Source: Erpobdella octoculata (Eukaryota; Annelida; Clitellata; Hirudinida; Erpobdellidae). Taken from it: 64,000 nt of DNA. The first letter of the stretch is position 1. Each line of letters opens with the position of its first letter. Of the stretch, positions 1-10,977 are shown piece by piece. Both the position numbers and the translations under genes were made by a program. The stretch lies in the NCBI GenBank assembly GCA_963978895.1, contig OZ022246.1, positions 8,408,142-8,472,141 on the forward strand, in the 5' to 3' direction. A model generated the notes under the pieces. It was not told where the DNA came from and searched no databases. It worked only from the letters and a program-made list of their open reading frames with translations.

Positions 1-196
1 AAATTTCAAAAAAATATTTTAGAAAAAATTTTTAGAAAAAAGTTTGTTTTCCAGTTTTTTCCCCTCAGGAGCAAAATTTTCAAAAATCCTTTCTTAGCGG
101 ATGTTTACGCTATAAAAGTAATATAAGTTCCAAATTTCACGTTCCTAGGATGAGGCGTTTGAGCTCGGCGTTGATTATCAGTCAGGACATGTTCTT
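1..196 (-). mobile_element. Inverted fragment of the 5' part of Helitron family 2
   Basis: Read on the minus strand, this stretch matches the start of the element at 6148, including the segment after its GACT array (6290-6420). The family start TCTATATATATAAAAG is missing: the copy breaks off inside CATGTTCTTTTA and continues directly into a plus-strand Helitron of another family. It is truncated by the window start, so its full length is unknown. Confidence 0.6.
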
Positions 197-450
197 TTAT
201 GCATTGCTACACCATTCATCCGATCGTAATGAAATTTTCACACAACCTTGAGAGTCAAGGGAATCAAATATAAACAAAAAAATTTGAAATCCGTAACAAA
301 ATGAGCGGAGCGGAGCGGGTGAGCGAGCGGGAACTACATATATCGTCATATATTGAAAATTGGCTAAAAATACAATTTCAAATTTCAAATCTTTCTATCG
401 AATTAATTATGCCACCTAAACGAAAAGCTATTGATTCCACAGTTTATTCG

Positions 451-501
<51 letters not shown>

Positions 502-797
502 TGTTTGTGGGTTAGTTTGTCTATTATAGAAACGGGAAAGCGACCCGGAACGGACAGCGACCGGGAACGGAAAAGCAAGCGTGATCGGGAATGGGAGAGC
601 AAACGTGAGCGGGAACGGGAAAGCGACCGAGAGCGGGAAAGCGACCGGGAGCGGGAAAGCGACCGGCAGCGGGAAAACGACCGAAAACGGGAAAGCGAAC
701 AGGAGTGGGAAAGCAGGTGGGAAAGGAAACGGGAGAGAAAGAGACAAACATTAGAAAAACCTCTAAAAACCCGGGCAACGCCGGGTATCTCCGCTAG
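197..797 (+). mobile_element. Helitron-like element A, 5'-truncated, with intact 3' end
   Basis: The 3' end has the Helitron signature: a short GC hairpin (CCCGG, GCAACG loop, CCGGG), about ten bases, then CTAG followed by a T. The interior carries a TA array (about 455-498) and an 18 bp minisatellite of the type GGGAACGGGAAAGCGACC that gives long arginine/glutamate-rich open frames on both strands; these are not genes. The 5' consensus (see 62071) is replaced by inverted material. It is a non-autonomous element with no Rep/helicase. Confidence 0.75.
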
Positions 798-820
798 TTT
801 ATAATAAAATCACTTGTTAC

Positions 821-1495
821 TAGGATTGCACCGGACTTGGGTTTTTCAAGTCCGGCCGGGGCCGGTTCTGGCCGGATTCATAAATCAAAATCCGGCCGGA
901 GCCGGAGCCGGAGCCGGTCTTGTCATTTTTATTATTCATTATTCATCTTTTTGTTCAATTGCATGTTATCATTAAAAACCAACGTAGTAACCCACAGACA
1001 ATATCAGCTATATTTCAAATAAACAATAAAACAAAAAATAGTAAACAGTATTCGAGGAGGTGGCAGTAACAACTTCAACAGCAGCCGCCATCGAAGTCTT
1101 TAGACTGTTCATCTCACTGTACAGGATTGGATGCTTAGATCTTAGATAAGCAAGCAGAGAAGACGTCGAAAAACTTTTGGAAGTATTAGTCTTGCCACGT
1201 GACAACTCCGTGTAGCAGTTTTTACAAACAGCCATCGAATTATTCGTGATTTTGACATCAAAATACGCCCAAAAGTCCGATTTTTTCTCAGCCATTTTAT
1301 GCCGTTTATTTTTAATATTCAAACAAAAACAGAATAATTCAACAAAAGAGAGAAAGAGAGTTCAAGGTTCGCGAGCGTGACCTTATAGAGCTTTCGGGCG
1401 TGCTATTCTGTTGCAGGATTCTGAAGATTAAATTTATTAATGATTCAACCTAGCTATATGAAATAAACTGATAAGAAATAGATAAGCCATTTGAA

Positions 1496-1582
<87 letters not shown>

Positions 1583-1728
1583 TGTATTTATTTCACTGAA
1601 ATAAATAAATAAATAAATACGTTAAATCCGGCTCCAAATCCGGCCATCAAATCCGGCCAGAGCCGGATTTGACCGGATTCGGAAAAATGGCCGGTTTTCG
1701 GCCGGGGCCGGTTTTCGGTGCAACCCTA
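821..1728. mobile_element. Small hAT transposon with exact 8 bp target duplication
   Basis: The ends are near-perfect inverted repeats: TAGGATTGCACCGGA on the left, TAGGGTTGCACCGAA (complement) on the right. They are flanked by the 8 bp direct repeat CTTGTTAC at 813-820 and 1729-1736, the size expected for hAT elements. Subterminal GGCCGG-rich repeats lie inside both ends. The interior holds a BED zinc-finger fragment and a TA array (about 1500-1580). At 908 bp it cannot encode a full transposase, so it is an internally deleted copy. Confidence 0.9.
1008..1322 (-). pseudogene. BED zinc-finger fragment of a hAT transposase
   Basis: The 104-residue frame has the BED pattern: an aromatic SDFWAYF start, C-x2-C (CKNC), then a serine/threonine-rich linker and a LRSKHP motif with the histidine. 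In hAT elements this domain is the N-terminal DNA-binding part of the transposase. It sits inside the 821-1728 hAT element, and the catalytic RNase H-like domain is absent. The frame ends in low-complexity residues, so it is a remnant and not a working protein. Confidence 0.7.
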
Positions 1729-1737
1729 CTTGTTACA

Positions 1738-2385
1738 CAAAGTTATAATTTTTTTATTTGCAGCTTTTTGGTATGTTAATGCAAAACATAACCTCTAATT
1801 TGGCATAGTTATTTAATAAATTCAATCTTTGAAAATAAAGGGTCACGAGTATATGGGCAGGGTAAAAAGTGTCAGAAGTCAAACTGTTGTTTAACTCAAT
1901 TCTAAATTGGAATGGTTCTTTTCCTGCTGTTCCAAAAGCTCCGTGGTTCAGAAAAGTGTGTGAAGAATTTAAGAGAAATCTCTCGTTCATTATCTTCTTA
2001 CCGTATTCTTTCATAATTGATGCTATTTTTGGAGTACTTCTGATCAAAAAAATCATTCTTATAAGAAATAAATTTAAAAACCACTTATTGTTTCAAGTTT
2101 AAAAACAATGTTAACCTTTTTCAACAATTCCCTCAAAGTTGCAAATTTTTAAAGTAAATCCGTTTGTTTTAAGACCAACAGAAATTAAATTACTTAAGTT
2201 AGGTCTATGTTAAACTAAGCTGAGTCTCTCAACCCTCCTAATAACAAGAACACGATTATCTCTCGCTTTCTATTTTTTTGATCGTGAACAGGCTAGGTTT
2301 TAAGATAGTTCACTCGTGTTATCGATTTAAATACACCATCTTTCATCTATGAACGTAACAGTGTAACCGCGAACCCCCCCCCCAC
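1738..2385. repeat. Duplicated block, copy 1 (aminotransferase first exon and flanks)
   Basis: About 640 bp here is closely similar to 25567-26215, the region with the first exon, part of intron 1 and upstream sequence of the aminotransferase gene. Similarity covers exon and non-coding flanks, so this is a genomic duplication and not a retrocopy. The hAT element at 821-1728 was inserted just beyond its left edge. Confidence 0.85.
1896..2056 (-). pseudogene. Extra copy of aminotransferase exon 1
   Basis: Translation from the ATG at 2056 gives the N-terminus of an isopenicillin-N-epimerase-like aminotransferase, including NERFLLNSSHTFLNHGAFG. The exon is 161 nt, exactly as in the intact gene at 25714-25874, with changes such as Q to K and S to A and no stop codon. 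Its donor reads GTTAAA where the intact gene has GTAAGA. Later exons would lie left of position 1, so it may be the start of a second gene copy or an orphan exon. I cannot decide from this window. Confidence 0.75.
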
Positions 2386-2790
<405 letters not shown>

Positions 2791-2914
2791 AAAAACATCG
2801 GAATATCATGATAATATTTTATTGAAATATTTCAATAGAATTATATAATAGTTACTTTATAGTTAATAATTAAAGTTAAATATTCTTAAATTATTGTGCA
2901 GGAACATCAGGCTT

Positions 2915-3250
2915 TCACTCGTATTTTGCAATAGGTAACAGCATTGGCAGCATAGTTTTATTTTCGTTCCACCACATGAAGGCTATAATGCCACCCCTCA
3001 ACCGAGTTCGTTGTTCGAGCAATGCCGTCGACTCCTGCAGCATGCTGGTTCCAAACTTTGCTAGTCCGTAATTCTCCAAACGTCCACGCTTTCTTTGCCA
3101 ACGAATGTAAGTATGTTCGAAGAATGACGTCAGTTCATCAAGATGTTCGACGTCCTCAGGCATTGAATCAGCAAGCAATTCAAACGCTTCTACAACATCT
3201 TCTGGTGGAACAAAAGCTAATGCTGGTAAAGAACGAACAAAACGTTGCAC
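2915..3250 (-). pseudogene. MULE-type transposase C-terminal fragment, frameshifted
   Basis: The minus-strand frame begins with ALAFVPPEDVVEAFELL and an acidic helix followed by FFEHTYIRW, typical of the region after the catalytic core in MULE-domain transposases. Near 3052 the homologous reading switches frame: the overlapping frame continues LWNQHAA, then ARTTNSVEGWHYSL, the conserved RTTN.VEGWH motif. One small indel therefore breaks the frame, and a stop follows soon. The catalytic part and the N-terminus are missing. Confidence 0.7.
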
Positions 3251-3311
3251 TTCAACGTTACTTTCGCACGCCTAACTGACGTCCGCCCAAGTGTACCGAT
3301 ACCCTTTATTA

Positions 3312-3861
3312 AGTTAAAATTAAAAGAAGCTTTAGCTATTAATAAATTTGAGCCTTTGATTAATAAACAATAGTATTCTTTTAATTTAACCCTTAAACTT
3401 TTTGATTCCCTAAATAGTAATAAAACTAATAATAATAATAAATGTTTTAACTCATCTTCAATTTTTGTAAAAAAAAAATATGCATGTTAATAGTACCAAT
3501 GTTTCTTCATGTGTTTCTTCGATGAATGAATGTTTTTTACCAGACGTTTGTGTTTCAAAGGTTATAGCAGCAGCTTTTAATGATTCTTATTCTAGTCACG
3601 TCCTTGAAATTGACTGTAATTCCGTTGTTAAAGGCTTTTCTAACTGATCTTATTTATTTAGTTATTACTGTTATTATTATAATTAATTTAACTTGAATAT
3701 TTTTTATGTTTTTACATTTGTACTTTTAAATTTAAGTTTTAAATTTAAATTTGACTCAAATTGCACTTTACTACTTTTCAATTAGTAGTAACTTTTACAA
3801 TTTAGTCACTGCTTTTTATTTTTATAAATTAAACGGCTCTGAGGATGGGAGGTTCAAGAAT
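3312..3861 (+). mobile_element. 3' end of a Penelope-like or related retroelement, copy 1
   Basis: The start (ATTAAGTTAAAATTAAAAG) and following 180 bp are shared with 47722-47900. Translation gives [20 protein letters not shown], resembling the C-terminal tail of GIY-YIG endonucleases in Penelope-like elements (IKEAL..K..P.LNKQ). The tail region ends with ACGGCTCTGAGGATGG, also shared with the other copy. The family assignment rests on this short motif, so it is tentative. Confidence 0.45.
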
Positions 3862-4253
3862 CTTATAACAATGGGCGCCCGCAGAAATTTTTGCAGGGGA
3901 GCAGGCTTATTATTTACTCTCTCTTCGCCTTTTCTCTCATATTCTCTCTCTCTGGTTTTTTTCTCTCAAAATGAAAATGAAATGAAACAAACAATAGTCA
4001 TTCATCAGTAAAAGACCACACTAATGTTTTTTGGAGGCCCATTTACGACTAACGACAATATGTACATGAGCTTAATAACTAATATAACCTGAAATAAATG
4101 TTATACCTAGAATAAACCATATGACCAGTGATGGATCAGTGATTCTCGATCATTTTCACGCACAGGCCCGTCGAGAGGATGAAGAAGGCCCCGGGCAACT
4201 CATTTTGGTGGGCTTCTAGAACCCTAGCTATTTATATTATAGTAGCCCACGTC

Positions 4254-4764
4254 ACTCACTCACTCGCTCGCTCGCTCACTCACTCACTCACTCACTCACT
4301 CACTCACTCACTCACTCACTCACTCACTCACTCACTCACTCACTCACTCACTCACTCACTCACTCACTCACTCATTCACTCACTCACTCACTCACTCACT
4401 CACTCACTCACTCACTCACTCACTCACTCACTCACTCACTCACTCACTCACTCACTCACTCACTCACTCACTCACTCACTCACTCACTCACTCACTCACT
4501 CACTCACTCACTCACTCACTCACTCACTCACTCACTCACTCACTCACTCACTCACTCACTCACTCACTCACTCACTCACTCACTCACTCACTCACTCACT
4601 CACTCACTCACTCACTCACTCACTCACTCACTCACTCACTCACTCACTCACTCACTCACTCACTCACTCACTCACTCACTCACTCACTCACTCACTCACT
4701 CACTCACTCACTCACTCACTCACTCACTCACTCACTCACTCACTCACTCACTCACTCACTCACT
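4254..4764. repeat. ACTC tetranucleotide array, about 510 bp
   Basis: Nearly uninterrupted CACT units; a few GCTC units at the start and one CATT variant near 4372 are the only changes. The long HSLTHSLTH frame is the repeat read through and not a gene. Confidence 0.97.
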
Positions 4765-5100
4765 GATTCTGTCACGCTTACGTAATTAGTCGTATTGACG
4801 ATTCCGATGTGCACGTAAGAATTTATTGCGCGCAGGCGTGTTATAAAAATTATTATGCAATTGTACCTATATATAAAAAAGTGGCGCTGCAATCGAAAAA
4901 TATTATACAAAAAAACTTTTATGGTTATCAAATGTCATTTTATTTTTTTTGACTATTTTTTATAAAATGTATCCAAAGTACATCGTAATTTTAAAACATC
5001 CGTCCTTGGGACGGGCGAAACCATTAGTTAGATATAGCAAAAATAATATTATATATTTAATTTGTTTACATTTTTCAATATTATATATTTAATTTGAGTT

Positions 5101-5562
5101 TCAATGTTGTGTAAAAATTTCATTACGATCAGATGAATGGTGTAGCAATGCATAAAGGACATACAAACACACACAGGAAACGGGAACGGGAGAGCGAGCA
5201 GGAACTGGAGAATGATCGGGAACGGGAAAGCGACCGGGGCTGAAGAGCGAACTGGAAAGGGAGAGGCAGCGAGAGAACAGGAAGGAGCAATAAAGCGAAC
5301 AAGAGCGGAAAGTGACCGAGAGCGGGAAAGCGACCGGGAACGTGAGAGCAAGCGGGAGCGGGAAAGCGACCGGGAACGTGAGAGCAAGCGGGAGCGGGAA
5401 AGCGACGGGAACGTGAGAGCAAGCGGGAGCGGGAAAGCGACCGGGAACGTGAGAGCAATCTGGAACGGTAAAGCCTCCAGGAGCTGGAGAGCAAGCGGGG
5501 AAGGAAACGGGAGCGAGAGCAAAACGATAGAAAAAGCCGGGCAACGCCGGGTACCACGCTAG
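5101..5562 (+). mobile_element. Helitron-like element B with internal inversion
   Basis: The 3' end (GCCGGGCAACGCCGGG hairpin, then CTAG at 5559-5562, then T) and the GGGAACGGGAAAGCG minisatellite are in plus orientation. The stretch 5101-5175 is the family's 5' region in minus orientation (complement of ATGCATTGCTACACCATTC). The two halves therefore point in opposite directions, as in the junction near 197. Confidence 0.65.
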
Positions 5563-5760
5563 TACAGTCGATTCCGCTTAATTGGGACACCGGTTAATTG
5601 GGGCAGCCGCTTAATTGAGCCACCGGTTAATTGGGGCACCCGCTTATTTGGGCCAAATCTCAAAGAACAGAAACCAACCCAAGGAACCAACAGTAAATTT
5701 ACATGTTTAATTGGGACAACATTCCGCTTAATTGAGTCAATAAATTTGAGATCAATTTTA
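5563..5760 (+). mobile_element. Pogo/Tigger-like terminus
   Basis: Directly after the Helitron CTAG end comes TACAGTCGATTCCGCTTAAT followed by several copies of TTAATTGGGRCACC. CAGTCG-starting repeats after TA resemble Tigger/pogo termini. No opposite end or transposase was recognised. The stretch 5761-6147 shows nothing else except AT-rich sequence. Confidence 0.4.
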
Positions 5761-6147
5761 ATTTATTATATTAATATCTATCATTTTTATGAAAGAGAAA
5801 GAAAGAGATAAAGGATGCAGCAAAAACAGTAGCAAAAAATAATTATTTAATAGTGTTTTAGAAATATTTATCAGTTCATAAGAGAGCTTTTTTCTGTTTT
5901 TGTAGCGAGTGTTTAAAGTTTTAGTCAATTCGCAAAAGAGTCAACCAGTCAGTCAACCCTATCTTAAAAGTTATTTTTTTATTTTTATAATAACCTAGAA
6001 ATAATTAGTGACAATGCACTAGCATTTCATTAAGCATCAACAGTCTCATCCATAGATTTAATCTAATTATTATTTTAATTTTTAAAATTACAGCAATTGA
6101 GTTTTAGGCTTTTAGAGGAACAAAAGAAGTTAACGAGATTTTCACAA

Positions 6148-7701
6148 TCTATATATATAAAAGAACATGTCCTGACTGACTGACTGACTGACTGACTGAC
6201 TGACTGACTGACTGACTGACTGACTGACTGACTGACTGACTGACTGACTGACTGACTGACTGACTGACTGACTGACTGACTGACTGATAATATAATCAAC
6301 GCCGAGCTCAAACGCCTCATCCTAGGAACGTGAAATTTGGAACTTATATTACTTTTATTGCGTAAGCATCCACTAAGAAAGTATTTTTGAAAATTTTGCT
6401 CCTGAGGGAAAGAAACTGGAAAACAAACTTTTTTCTAAGACAATGTATATCTCGAAAACCAAAAATGAGGAGATTTTGAAATTTGGTATATGGATTCTTC
6501 TTGAAAAACAAAAAGATACGTGTTTTACCATTTTTTGAAAATTTGGTTTCCCGGACCTCAAATGTGGGTTGGAAAATTGGGTTATTTGGTTTTTAAAGTA
6601 GCTGCTACTCAAAAACTGTGAATGCTACAGAAGTAAAAATTAGTATTTAGTTTCTACTCCAACAATAATAAAATACGTGTTTTAGCATTTTTTGAAAATT
6701 TGGTTTCTAGGACTTGAAATGTGGGGTGGAAAATAGGGTTATTTGTTTTTTAAAGTAACTGCTACTCAAAAACTGTAAATACCACAGATGTAAAAAAATT
6801 AGTATTTAGTTTCTATTCTAAAAATAATGATATACGTGTTTCACCATTTTTTGAAAATTTGGTTTCCAGGACTTCAAATGTGGGGTGGAAAATTGGGTTA
6901 TTTGGTTTTTAAAGTAACTGCTACTCAACAACTGTAAATGCTACAAAAGTAAAAATTAGTATTTAGTTTCTACTCTAAAAATAAGGATATATGTGTTTCA
7001 CCATTTTTTGAAATTTTGGTTTTCAGGACCTCAAATGTGGGTGGAAAAAAGGTTTCTTTGGTTTTTAAAGTAACTGCTACTCAAAAACTGTGAATTCTAC
7101 AGATGTAAAAATTAGTATTTAGTATTAACTAAAAAAAATAATGATATAGGGTAAGTGTTTCAACATTTTTTAAAAAATTGGTTTCCAGGACCTCAAATGT
7201 GGGGTGGAAATAAGGGTTATTTGATTTCAAAATAACTGCTACTCAAAAACTGTAAGTGCTACAAATTTAAAAATTAGTAATTTGAAGTTTTGTGCCGGTT
7301 AAAAGTATCTAAGTCCAGTTTATCACCGGCCGGGCCAAGCTGTTATTTTAGAGTCTTCACACGGGCCAGGCCAAACTTTAAATCAAAGTGGGACGGGCCG
7401 AGGTTTTTCACCAAGTATATAGATATTTTAGTGATTTTAGGGTCTTCAGCTGGGCCGGGCCAAACCTGTAGTCAAGGTGGGACGGGCCGAAGTTTTTCAT
7501 CAAGTATATAGAACTTCTAGGCCTGTAAGAATGGGCCGGGCCTAGTTCAGACGGGCTGTGCCGGGCCAGGAGTTTGGGTTTTTAAAACGGGCTGGGCTAA
7601 GTTGTTGACGGCTGAGCCGAGACCTAAAAAATTGATCTCTACTATGGATGCACGGTTCAAACTCTCTAATTTCATGCGAGCGAAGCCGCTACGGGCACTG
7701 C
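6148..7701 (+). mobile_element. Helitron family 2 copy, 3'-eroded
   Basis: It starts with TCTATATATATAAAAG after an A, the Helitron insertion context. It carries a GACT array (about 6170-6287), a roughly 158 bp tandem repeat and GC-rich GGGCCGGGCC segments. The end GAGCGAAGCCGCTACGGGC matches the complement of the 26736 element, but the final CTAG is replaced by CGTC, so the terminus is eroded or truncated. No protein gene inside. Confidence 0.7.
6530..7290. repeat. About 158 bp tandem repeat, five diverged units
   Basis: The motif ATTTTTTGAAAATTTGG followed by CAGGACCTCAAATGTGGG recurs near 6530, 6688, 6845, 7003 and 7164. Units differ by scattered substitutions. The repeat lies within the Helitron at 6148. 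Confidence 0.85.
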
Positions 7702-8425
7702 GTCGTTTAAGGTTTTCAGCAAAAATATATTTAGTTAAATAGATCTAAATTTTAACGCTATGACAAGAATGAAATTTCTTAAGCGATAATGATTTTGAAG
7801 AACCGTAGTAGGAAGAAATTTTAAATTAGGTCAGATGAGAACGAAGATCAAAATTAATTTTATAACCATCTGATTTCATTAAAAAAAAGATCAAATTGAT
7901 GTCTAGATCACACACAGAAAAATTTTACAGCTTGATGGATTTCATTTCCGTGCGAAAATGTAGCTACATTGATAGTTGAAGTTCTGTTTTCAAATTCCGG
8001 TAAGAGAAGGAAATAATGTTGATGTATGATGGTTGTAATAAAAGAGTTGAAATTGAAAATACACGTTGTTCTTATTATTAAAGTCTGTTGTAAATTTTAG
8101 AAGTGCTGGAAGCGTTTTTTTTACAACGGTGGTGGGCCCTCAGACGAGCGGGGGCCCAGGGCAATATCCCCGCCAGCTCCCCCTCTCGACGGCCCTGTTC
8201 ACGCATCATAGTTTTTAGAGAAACGTGAATGGAGTAAAAAGTAGAGCACCGGGGGGATGCATCCCCAATGATAATAATGATATTGATATGGCAATTAAAA
8301 GAGTCACAGTTTTTACAATTAATTATTAATGTTTTAATTATAATTTTTTTGTCTATATTTGTCTAAAAAAATTAAACAATAAATCTAGGGGGCAGGTGCC
8401 CCCTGCGTGCGCCCATGCTTATAAC

Positions 8426-9846
8426 TCTATCAAATCAATAATAGATTTTAAAAAAAGTTAAACGTACAAACACGAGATAATATCGAGTGTCTACACAACA
8501 AAGTTTCACACGCCTGAACCAATAACTGCAGATTGAGTAATAAATTGTTTATCAACGTTGGTCCAAATTTTAGCGGTTTTTTAGGCCAAAAAACAATCTC
8601 CGAGCTCGTGGAGCTTTGTCCTATTAGAGGTATTGATACAATGTTGATTCCCTCACAGCTGTCTACATCAAAGTTATTATTATTTATTACACAAAAATAA
8701 AACAAAATTCTACACGCCCCATTTTTGACATTTTTTTCACTACTTGCCCATGCAATACGATTAAATCATTCATTCCCCTTATACCCAGTGGCGGATCAAA
8801 AATTCCTGGTGGGGGATGCACATCAGACATTTTCACATTCTCTTCAAAATAGCTGATGACCGGTTAGGGGTAGTCGAAAGTATTCTTCAAAAATTTTTCA
8901 AAGGCTTCTTTCTCCTCCGAAAAAAGCTGCGTTCATTTTCCAAAAACCAGGTATTATACCTTATACCCAAAAAATTCAATTGATACTCTGGTGGGCAGGC
9001 GCGTCGCATCGTTTTAAAAAGTGAGGGGGACAACTTTTTTTCTTATTTTGTAATCTCAACTATTAAAGTTTGTAACTTACTTGTATTAATTAAATGTACA
9101 TTTCTTTAATAATTACTCATGAACTATAATTTTATTTGAATCACATTTGTGCATAAATATACGATACCAAAGGTTGCCAAAAATGGCATGCCGATATTAA
9201 GACAAACTAACAAACTGGCGGCAAAGTAAGCCCAAATAGACTGCGTCAATCGTCTCCTGGTGCACATGCAACAGCGCGCAGTTACTCAAACGATTTTGCG
9301 TAATCTTTTTGCTTACCATGCGCAACTGTATACACTATAGGACACGTTTCATAATCAGGGCGACCTAGTGAGATCTCGGCTTCTACTGAATCTAGTGAGT
9401 TTAAAAGTAGTTCTTCCAAGATCGCCATTCTACTGTGGGGACGTCCATTAATTATGTTAACAATTTTTAGGCAAATTGTTACACCCCCTCCCCCTTTTCA
9501 ACAACTGTCAAACTTTCAGTCACCCCCTTAACAAAATTATATCAAACAAATTTTACCCCCCCCCCAAAACGACAAAATAACTAACAATATCTTATACGGC
9601 TGGCTTTTATGCCAAAAATAGAATTGTACGTATTTAGATAGAAGTTCTACAAATAAGTTTTTCATACAGTTTTTTATTCTTTCGTAGCTGATCTCAAATT
9701 GACTATAACAACACTTGAACTTCATAAACAAATTGAGAATTTATATTCTAGTTTCTAGCATCTTCCCATTGGGGAATTCAAATTTTCATCGATTGTTATA
9801 ATGGGCATAGTGGTTGATTGATCAATTTCCTGTGGAATCGATACAT
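8426..9846. other. Intergenic repeats, no gene recognised
   Basis: About 8525-8660 is a dispersed repeat also present at 28080-28205 (ending GGTATTGATACAATGTTGAT). The stretch 8787-9000 begins CAGTGGCGGATCAAAAATTC and shares CCAAAAACCAGGTATT and GATACTCTGG with 42500-42560. Around 9437 there is GGGGACGTCCATTAATTA, a common transposon-terminus motif. I see no coding feature. Confidence 0.5.
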
Positions 9847-9854
9847 ATGACAAG

Positions 9855-10969
9855 CAGTGATGGGTAGTAACAAATTACAAGTAACGGAATTACAGTAACA
9901 AATTACTTTTTTCAGTAACAAGTAACGTAACAGATTACTTTTCAAAATTGTAACAAAGTAACAGTAACAAATTACTTTTTTAAAGTAACAGTAACGGATT
10001 TTTAAAAATTGTTACTTTTTATTTTCGAGCATTGGATCAAGCGTTAAGATGGCGCGAGTCTGGACCAATAGGAGCAAAGTGTGTCACTGGATTCATGGTC
10101 GCGTTTATTTTAACAAAGCGCCATATCAGGGTAAACAAACTTCCTTTTTATTATCGTTTACTCTTTCGGAAACGTTTGCGAGTTCACAGATCGTGTTTTG
10201 GGATCATGGAAGTTAATGAAGAGTTAAATTATGAAGAAACTGGTAATGAAATCGGATGGGTGCATCAGCTCGATGATAACGATAGAAGAAATTACGCCCG
10301 CAATTAGTTATATGAGCAAGTGATTGCTGTACAGCAGGTTGAAATGCAGGCTGAACAACAAAATGGTTCAGCTGAGATGCCTCAGCCAGATGATGATTTT
10401 TTTATATTTGTTACAGATACATTTAAGCAAACTGATGAAACTGCGGAGGTGGATATGTATCTTAGCGATACTTCTCGTGATATTGAATGATTACTCAAAT
10501 TTCCATGTATCTTGAAATTGTTCAAAAGATATAATACTTCTCTTCCATCAAGTGCTCCTGTTGAACGGCTGTTTAGCTTGGCTGGTCAAATTTTGACTCC
10601 AAGAAGAAATCGTTTGACTGATAGTCATTTTCAACGACAACTGCTGCTCAGAGCTAATAAAGCTTTTTGTAGCTCAATCAAAGATCTTCACCATTTGACT
10701 GATTAGTTATAACTCTTTGATTTTTATAATAAAGTTGTGTTCTTGTTTTAAAAACAAAAATCAAGTATTGAGTTATGGGGTGTTGCATCTGTTTGTAAAC
10801 AACTTTTTGTAAAGTAACAAAAATGTAATAAGTTACTTTCAAAACCAAAAAGTAACAGTAACAAATTACTTTTGAAAAAATGTAACAAGTAACAGTAACA
10901 AATTACTTTTTCATCATGTAACAAGTAACAGTAACAAATTACAAAAGTAAAGTAACAAACCCAACACTG
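9855..10969 (+). mobile_element. hAT element, internally deleted, with exact target duplication
   Basis: Terminal inverted repeats are CAGTGATGGGTAGTAAC on the left and CAGTGTTGGGTTTGTTAC (complement) on the right. The 8 bp direct repeat ATGACAAG lies at 9847-9854 and 10970-10977. Subterminal arrays of GTAACAAATTACTT occur at both ends. At 1115 bp it keeps an N-terminal exon (ATG 10206) and the C-terminal dimerisation region but lacks the catalytic core. Confidence 0.92.
10206..10706 (+). pseudogene. hAT transposase remnant (N-terminal stub and C-terminal dimerisation motif)
   Basis: From ATG 10206 the frame MEVNEELNYEETGNE ends at a stop near 10307. A second stretch reads from about 10318 to 10487, ends in DTSRDIE and a TGA, then continues in the same frame as [20 protein letters not shown] and TPRRNRLTD. 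The latter is the hallmark hAT C-terminal motif (SSA.VERLFS...R..L). The core with the first catalytic residues is missing. The element depends on a transposase made elsewhere, if it moves at all. Confidence 0.8.
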
Positions 10970-10977
10970 ATGACAAG

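Larger units (their letters stand above)
4163..8197. mobile_element. Inner hAT-type element carrying Helitrons and arrays
   Basis: The left end CAGGCCCGTCGAGAGG and the complement of the right end, CAGGGCCGTCGAGAGG, form the inverted repeat. The 8 bp direct repeat TTCACGCA flanks it at 4155-4162 and 8198-8205. Inside are the ACTC array, Helitron B, a pogo/Tigger-like end and the Helitron at 6148. I found no transposase, so it was probably a short non-autonomous element that grew by later insertions. Confidence 0.85.
3870..8417. mobile_element. Outer hAT-type element of a nested pair
   Basis: The ends are inverted: AATGGGCGCCCGCAG on the left and the complement CATGGGCGCACGCAG on the right. 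They are flanked by the 8 bp direct repeat CTTATAAC at 3862-3869 and 8418-8425. Its own sequence is only about 290 bp on the left and 220 bp on the right; the rest is a second element (4163-8197) inserted into it. No transposase is present. Confidence 0.8.

Noticed and set aside
4179..4766. 195-residue HSLTHSLTH open frame
   Set aside because: Pure translation of the ACTC microsatellite.
5049..5590. Arginine/serine or phenylalanine/proline-rich frames in the Helitrons (also near 301-804, 55190-56162, 62197-62698)
   Set aside because: The 18 bp GGGAACGGGAAAGCGACC minisatellite is open in several frames on both strands; no homology or splice structure.
6170..6287. Possible CRISPR-like direct repeats
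   Set aside because: Simple tandem arrays without unique spacers in an animal nuclear genome.
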